From positions 1-8,912 of the forward strand of contig DCQM01000012.1 in the NCBI GenBank assembly GCA_002323895.1: a stretch of DNA of 8,912 nucleotides, read 5' to 3'. The translations under genes and the position numbers were made by a program. The notes beneath the pieces are model-generated. The model saw only the letters and a list, made by a program, of their open reading frames with translations, did no database searches and was not told where the DNA came from. This document shows, one piece after another, positions 6,704 to 8,912 of the stretch. This stretch comes from Akkermansiaceae bacterium UBA1518 (GTDB lineage Bacteria > Verrucomicrobiota > Verrucomicrobiia > Verrucomicrobiales > Akkermansiaceae). Position 1 is the stretch's first letter. Every line of letters starts with the position of its first letter.

Positions 6704-7035
6704 CTAACTTTTAGTGTTAGCATCGTCTCTTGAAAATCCATTATACTTTTTTATGGCATTTGTAATCACACGTAGAGAACACCACTTAACCCTTCATGCG
6801 TGCTAGAGGCCGTCTTCGTGTCACTAGAAGTTGGATTGATGTTAATGTCGCCGTTTGGAAAGGAAGGGAGCTCGTCAATCGCGATTGTCTTCGCTGCCGA
6901 TCGCGACGGTGATAGCGCCGCGCGGAAAACGATTCACGATACTGAAAGACCCTGATGTCGTGCTAGACCCTCCAATCTCTTCCAAGGTGCCATCACAGAG
7001 TGGTAATCTGTAATAGCACCTCGTTAGATTCCTTG
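6704..7035 (-). pseudogene. Gene-poor stretch with a possible decayed coding remnant
   Basis: Downstream of the barrel gene, the minus strand shows one protein-like frame (about 7041-6893: LPLCDGTLEEIGG, NRFPRGAITVAIGSEDNRD) ending in TGA. A second protein-like segment lies in another frame from about 6893 to 6774 (IDELPSFPNGDININPTSSD, ending GVLYV). A single frameshift near 6893 would join them. Neither has a convincing start, and no family is recognised. A 12-base palindrome CAATCGCGATTG sits at 6876-6887, close to the frame switch. This may be a broken gene or chance coding potential. Confidence 0.25.
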
Positions 7036-7938
7036 TTAGAAGCTATAACTAAGACCAAGCGACCAAAGAGGGCCTACGGCAAGAGCGGTTTCATTAACAC
7101 GTCGATACGCGGGAATTAAGATTGAAGCGGAGGCGCTGAAATCATCATTGATGGTGTAGATGAGTGCGGGGGTGAGACTCAGGGTAGTAGAGCCTGTGTT
7201 TGTAATCTCATTCCCTTGGAACTCATCTTTTTTACCATGGAAAAGATCTAAAGAAATTCTCGCGTTAAAGGACTCGGTGATTGGTCGGCTTAGCCCTACT
7301 TGCAAAGAGTATGTCTCAGCAGGACGAAAACCCTTGGAGCTTTCATCTAGCGGGAAAGTAATATTAGCTCCACAAAAGTAGGAGTAATCGTCATTAAGGG
7401 TGCCAAAATAATTCGCGCCTAAAGCAAGTTGGGTTGTCCCTGTGCCGAGTTGAAATACACTTGGCGCTACACCTCCTAGAGCAGGGTTGTTCCGTGGCTG
7501 CCCGGTCGGTAAGACTAAGCCAGCATTTAAACTTAGTCGACTCCAATTCGAATTCGCTTCAGCCCACGGTAAATAGATCGCGGACATCGTGATATCACCC
7601 AGACCATTGATGTTAGTATCAGGCCTATCTTGCTCGCGACGAGTGGCATCCGTGAAGGGGATATGAGTCGACAAGAGCCAATAGGAATTCATCCGATAGG
7701 AACCAGTGAGTGAAAATTGATGAAATTCGGAAGAGACGTGATTCTGATTTTCAACGCGGGAGGATCGATGAAAAAGGTCATCGTTTTTCCGGTAACGATA
7801 ATCGAAGGCAAAGCTGAAGGCAGAACCATCGGCAACTGATTCACCGCCAACTGGCGGCGCGGTGAGTTTTCATCCGTCTCATCCGAAAGCAGACAGCGGA
7901 AGAAGTGAAAGAAAGGAGATTTTTTTAAGGAGTTTCAT
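7036..7938 (-). CDS. Outer-membrane beta-barrel protein with two in-frame UGA codons forming a UxxU motif (probable selenoprotein)
   Basis: The frame from ATG 7938 to TAA at 7036 encodes 300 residues if the TGA codons at 7881-7879 (residue 20) and 7872-7870 (residue 23) are read through. Residues 1-19 (MKLLKKISFLSLLPLSAFG) are a clear signal peptide with an A-x-G cleavage site, so residue 20 would be the first mature residue: U-D-G-U-K-L. The rest is barrel-like: alternating strands such as SAFSFAFDYRY and SLNAGLVLPTG, a PxGxPRNNP loop, and a terminal SLGLSYSF ending in Phe, the usual signal for outer-membrane insertion. This resembles the MetA-type/'transporter' barrel group. Without recoding, the earliest ATG for the barrel is 7692 (residue 83), which has no signal peptide and would not be exported. 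The Cys-rich gene lies 154 bases upstream on the same strand. The cargo is unknown. Confidence 0.78.
7842..7859 (-). promoter_or_regulatory. Candidate bacterial SECIS hairpin serving both UGA codons of the barrel gene
   Basis: On the minus strand CGCCGCC and GGCGGTG pair over 7 bp (one G-T wobble) around a 4-base loop AGTT, with G in the second loop position. The loop begins 18 nt after the second UGA and 27 nt after the first, so one hairpin falls within the usual bacterial SECIS distance for both codons. It lies in coding sequence (Ala-Pro-Pro-Val-Gly-Gly). Confidence 0.6.
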
Positions 7939-8092
7939 TTGAAGTCTTTGATTTGTATTTGTTTGAAGGGAAAGCACAGCTCGGGGGTAGAGCTGGAAGA
8001 CGTCATTAGGAATGACGGTGAGGCCTCGATGAAAAACCTGAGGCGTCAGAGAGTCCGGCGAGGCGCACAAGGCTGGCCTCAAGCCCAACGAA

Positions 8093-8503
8093 TCAAAGAA
8101 GATAGCAGCATTGGAGGGCAATTCGCCTCCTTAATGAAGGTGCCGGGAATGAGCCGGGAGGCCACTTGCTGAGGTCACTAACAACCGGTGAAAGATGTGG
8201 GAGAGTGAAGTGACAGCTGGTTCGCAGAAGCACCTTTGACATCTCATCATCACCAGAAAACTTTATAAATAATGCCTGGGTGAGAGTTAGAGATTTAGCC
8301 TCCTTCAGAAAGCAGGGGCATGAGTCAGGTTCGCCAGGTTTTTCTTCTTGATCGTCTTGCTCTACCGAAGGGCAACAACACGAATGATTCGGCAACCCTA
8401 GTTCCTTGTCAGGATCATCGCCATACAAGGTAGCTATTGCACAACAACACATCGGATTTCCGATGAGCAGGGCTAGGGCTAGAGCTATGACTGTCCGTAT
8501 CAT
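8093..8503 (-). CDS. Small Cys-rich secreted protein of unknown function
   Basis: A 136-residue protein from ATG 8503 to TGA. Residues 1-22 form a signal peptide (MIRTVIALALALLIGNP) running into a CCC triplet at 19-21, which could overlap the cleavage or lipidation site. The mature part has a second triplet in HSCCCPS (42-44), an acidic stretch (QDDQEEKPGEPD) and CPC at 62-64. A single Cys follows in RTSCHF, and near the C-terminus there is a Pro-rich WPPGSFPAP followed by RRRIALQCCYLL. Clustered Cys pairs and triplets in a small exported protein suggest metal binding or redox-active thiols, and proteins of this style often neighbour metal-efflux genes; the assignment to metal is inference. 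No named family is recognised. It is upstream of the UxxU barrel gene and is divergent from the plus-strand gene at the right edge. Confidence 0.72.
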   Translation of the reverse strand: MIRTVIALALALLIGNPMCCCAIATLYGDDPDKELGLPNHSCCCPSVEQDDQEEKPGEPDSCPCFLKEAKSLTLTQALFIKFSGDDEMSKVLLRTSCHFTLPHLSPVVSDLSKWPPGSFPAPSLRRRIALQCCYLL

Positions 8504-8716
8504 TCGTCGAAAATTACTTATCTAAAACATCCTCAAGGACCAGAACTTTTTCCATTTGTGATAGAAAAGCGCAAAAAGATTTAGTTTCTAGTCTTGAAAG
8601 AGTTACAATTCTGATACTTTCGTTATTTCCTTTATGGAGTTAGCATCACCTTGGAGTATGAGAAATAAGTCATGGGTATAAGGCATATTGCAAAAATTAG
8701 GAACAAGGCTTTTTCA

Positions 8717-8912
8717 ATGGAGACTTCAGCGCGAAAACTTTACATTTTGATTCTCAATTTGGTCTTCAGTTTTACGGCTGCTCTGGAGGCCCAGGAATCC
8801 GGTGATCAGATCTCGGTAATCTGCGCAAAGGAACAATTTTCTGTGACTCCGGCTTTACGGGCCGCCTTTTTTAGCCACGCAAAAGGACAGGCTCTAGAAA
8901 GATTGGAGGTTG
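8717..8912 (+). CDS. Secreted protein, partial; possibly a periplasmic binding protein
   Basis: The frame is open through the right edge of the window (65 complete codons). With ATG 8717 the protein begins METSARKLYILILNLVFS and continues to AALEAQ, a good signal peptide, with AAGG 9 bases before the start as a weak ribosome binding site. An in-frame ATG at 8672 would add 15 basic residues and bury the signal, so 8717 is preferred. The mature start (DQISVICAKEQF, then TPALRAAFFSHAKG) has the first beta-strand/first-helix look of substrate-binding proteins such as the ModA or PstS-like folds, but only about 40 mature residues are visible. The family is therefore a guess. It is divergent from the Cys-rich gene, with about 210 bases between the starts. 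Confidence 0.55.
   Translation, partial: METSARKLYILILNLVFSFTAALEAQESGDQISVICAKEQFSVTPALRAAFFSHAKGQALERLEV

Noticed and set aside
5374..7029. Integron cassette sites, because GTTAGAT (matching GTTRRRY) occurs at 5374, 5826 and 7023
   Set aside because: No RYYYAAC partner at attC spacing before the repeats, no integrase gene, and flanking genes are not packed like cassettes.
8012..8095. UGA ending the Cys-rich gene as a further Sec codon
   Set aside because: Read-through adds a short tail with no family-like features, the best hairpin puts its loop only about 12 nt from the UGA, and RRRIALQCCYLL looks like a natural end.
7939..8121. Upstream extension of the barrel gene from an in-frame ATG at 8121
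   Set aside because: It would bury the clear signal peptide MKLLKKISF behind 61 residues and overlap the Cys-rich gene; ATG 7938 is the natural start.
2748..8503. General reassignment of UGA (to Trp, Gly or Cys) in this organism
   Set aside because: The rhodanese position demands Cys/Sec, TGG and TGC/TGT are used normally elsewhere, and at least two genes appear to end on TGA. Site-specific Sec insertion explains the data better.

Overview
The window looks like a chromosomal segment of a Verrucomicrobiota/PVC-type bacterium. This is an inference from protein style only: a very large secreted lamin-tail/chitobiase-C/CotH protein, a secreted PQQ-like propeller, and a GYF_2+CD225 membrane protein. 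No rRNA, tRNA, phage or transposase gene was seen. Almost everything is on the minus strand, and none of the genes has a clear Shine-Dalgarno sequence.

Layout from right to left, in transcription order for the minus strand. A plus-strand secreted protein is cut by the right edge (8717 onward). A divergent Cys-rich secreted protein (8503-8093) is followed by an outer-membrane beta-barrel gene (7938-7036) with two in-frame UGA codons just after its signal peptide. Next come a gene-poor stretch with a possible gene remnant (6704-7035), the GYF_2+CD225 protein (6703-6167), and about 850 bases without a convincing gene (5317-6166). That stretch carries a 46-base direct repeat, a good terminator and a series of hairpins that looks like a structured RNA. 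Then follow a tandem TRASH/YHS-like metal-binding protein (5316-4807), the PQQ-like propeller (4705-3449), a rhodanese lipoprotein (3170-2748) with an in-frame UGA at its catalytic position, and the CotH-type protein (2371 to beyond base 1).

The main discovery is recoding. In the rhodanese the frame continues past UGA with a complete active-site loop and C-terminal helix region, and the UGA sits exactly where the catalytic cysteine belongs. In the beta-barrel gene, a signal peptide and the barrel lie in one frame separated only by UGA-Asp-Gly-UGA, a UxxU motif in the place of CxxC. Both genes have a stable hairpin just downstream of the UGA, at a spacing and with an apical-loop G that match the bacterial SECIS description as I recall it. 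The simplest reading is that both are selenoproteins. Because UGA stands at a Cys position and two other genes in the window appear to end on UGA, a general code change is less likely.

Functionally, several neighbours share thiol/selenol or soft-metal chemistry: a Cys-rich exported protein, a UxxU outer-membrane protein, a CCGGC TRASH protein and a Sec rhodanese lipoprotein. A cell-envelope system for sulfur, selenium or soft-metal handling is a reasonable hypothesis, but nothing in the sequence proves a shared pathway. The selenocysteine machinery (selA, selB, selC, selD) is not in the window and its presence in the genome is the first thing to check.
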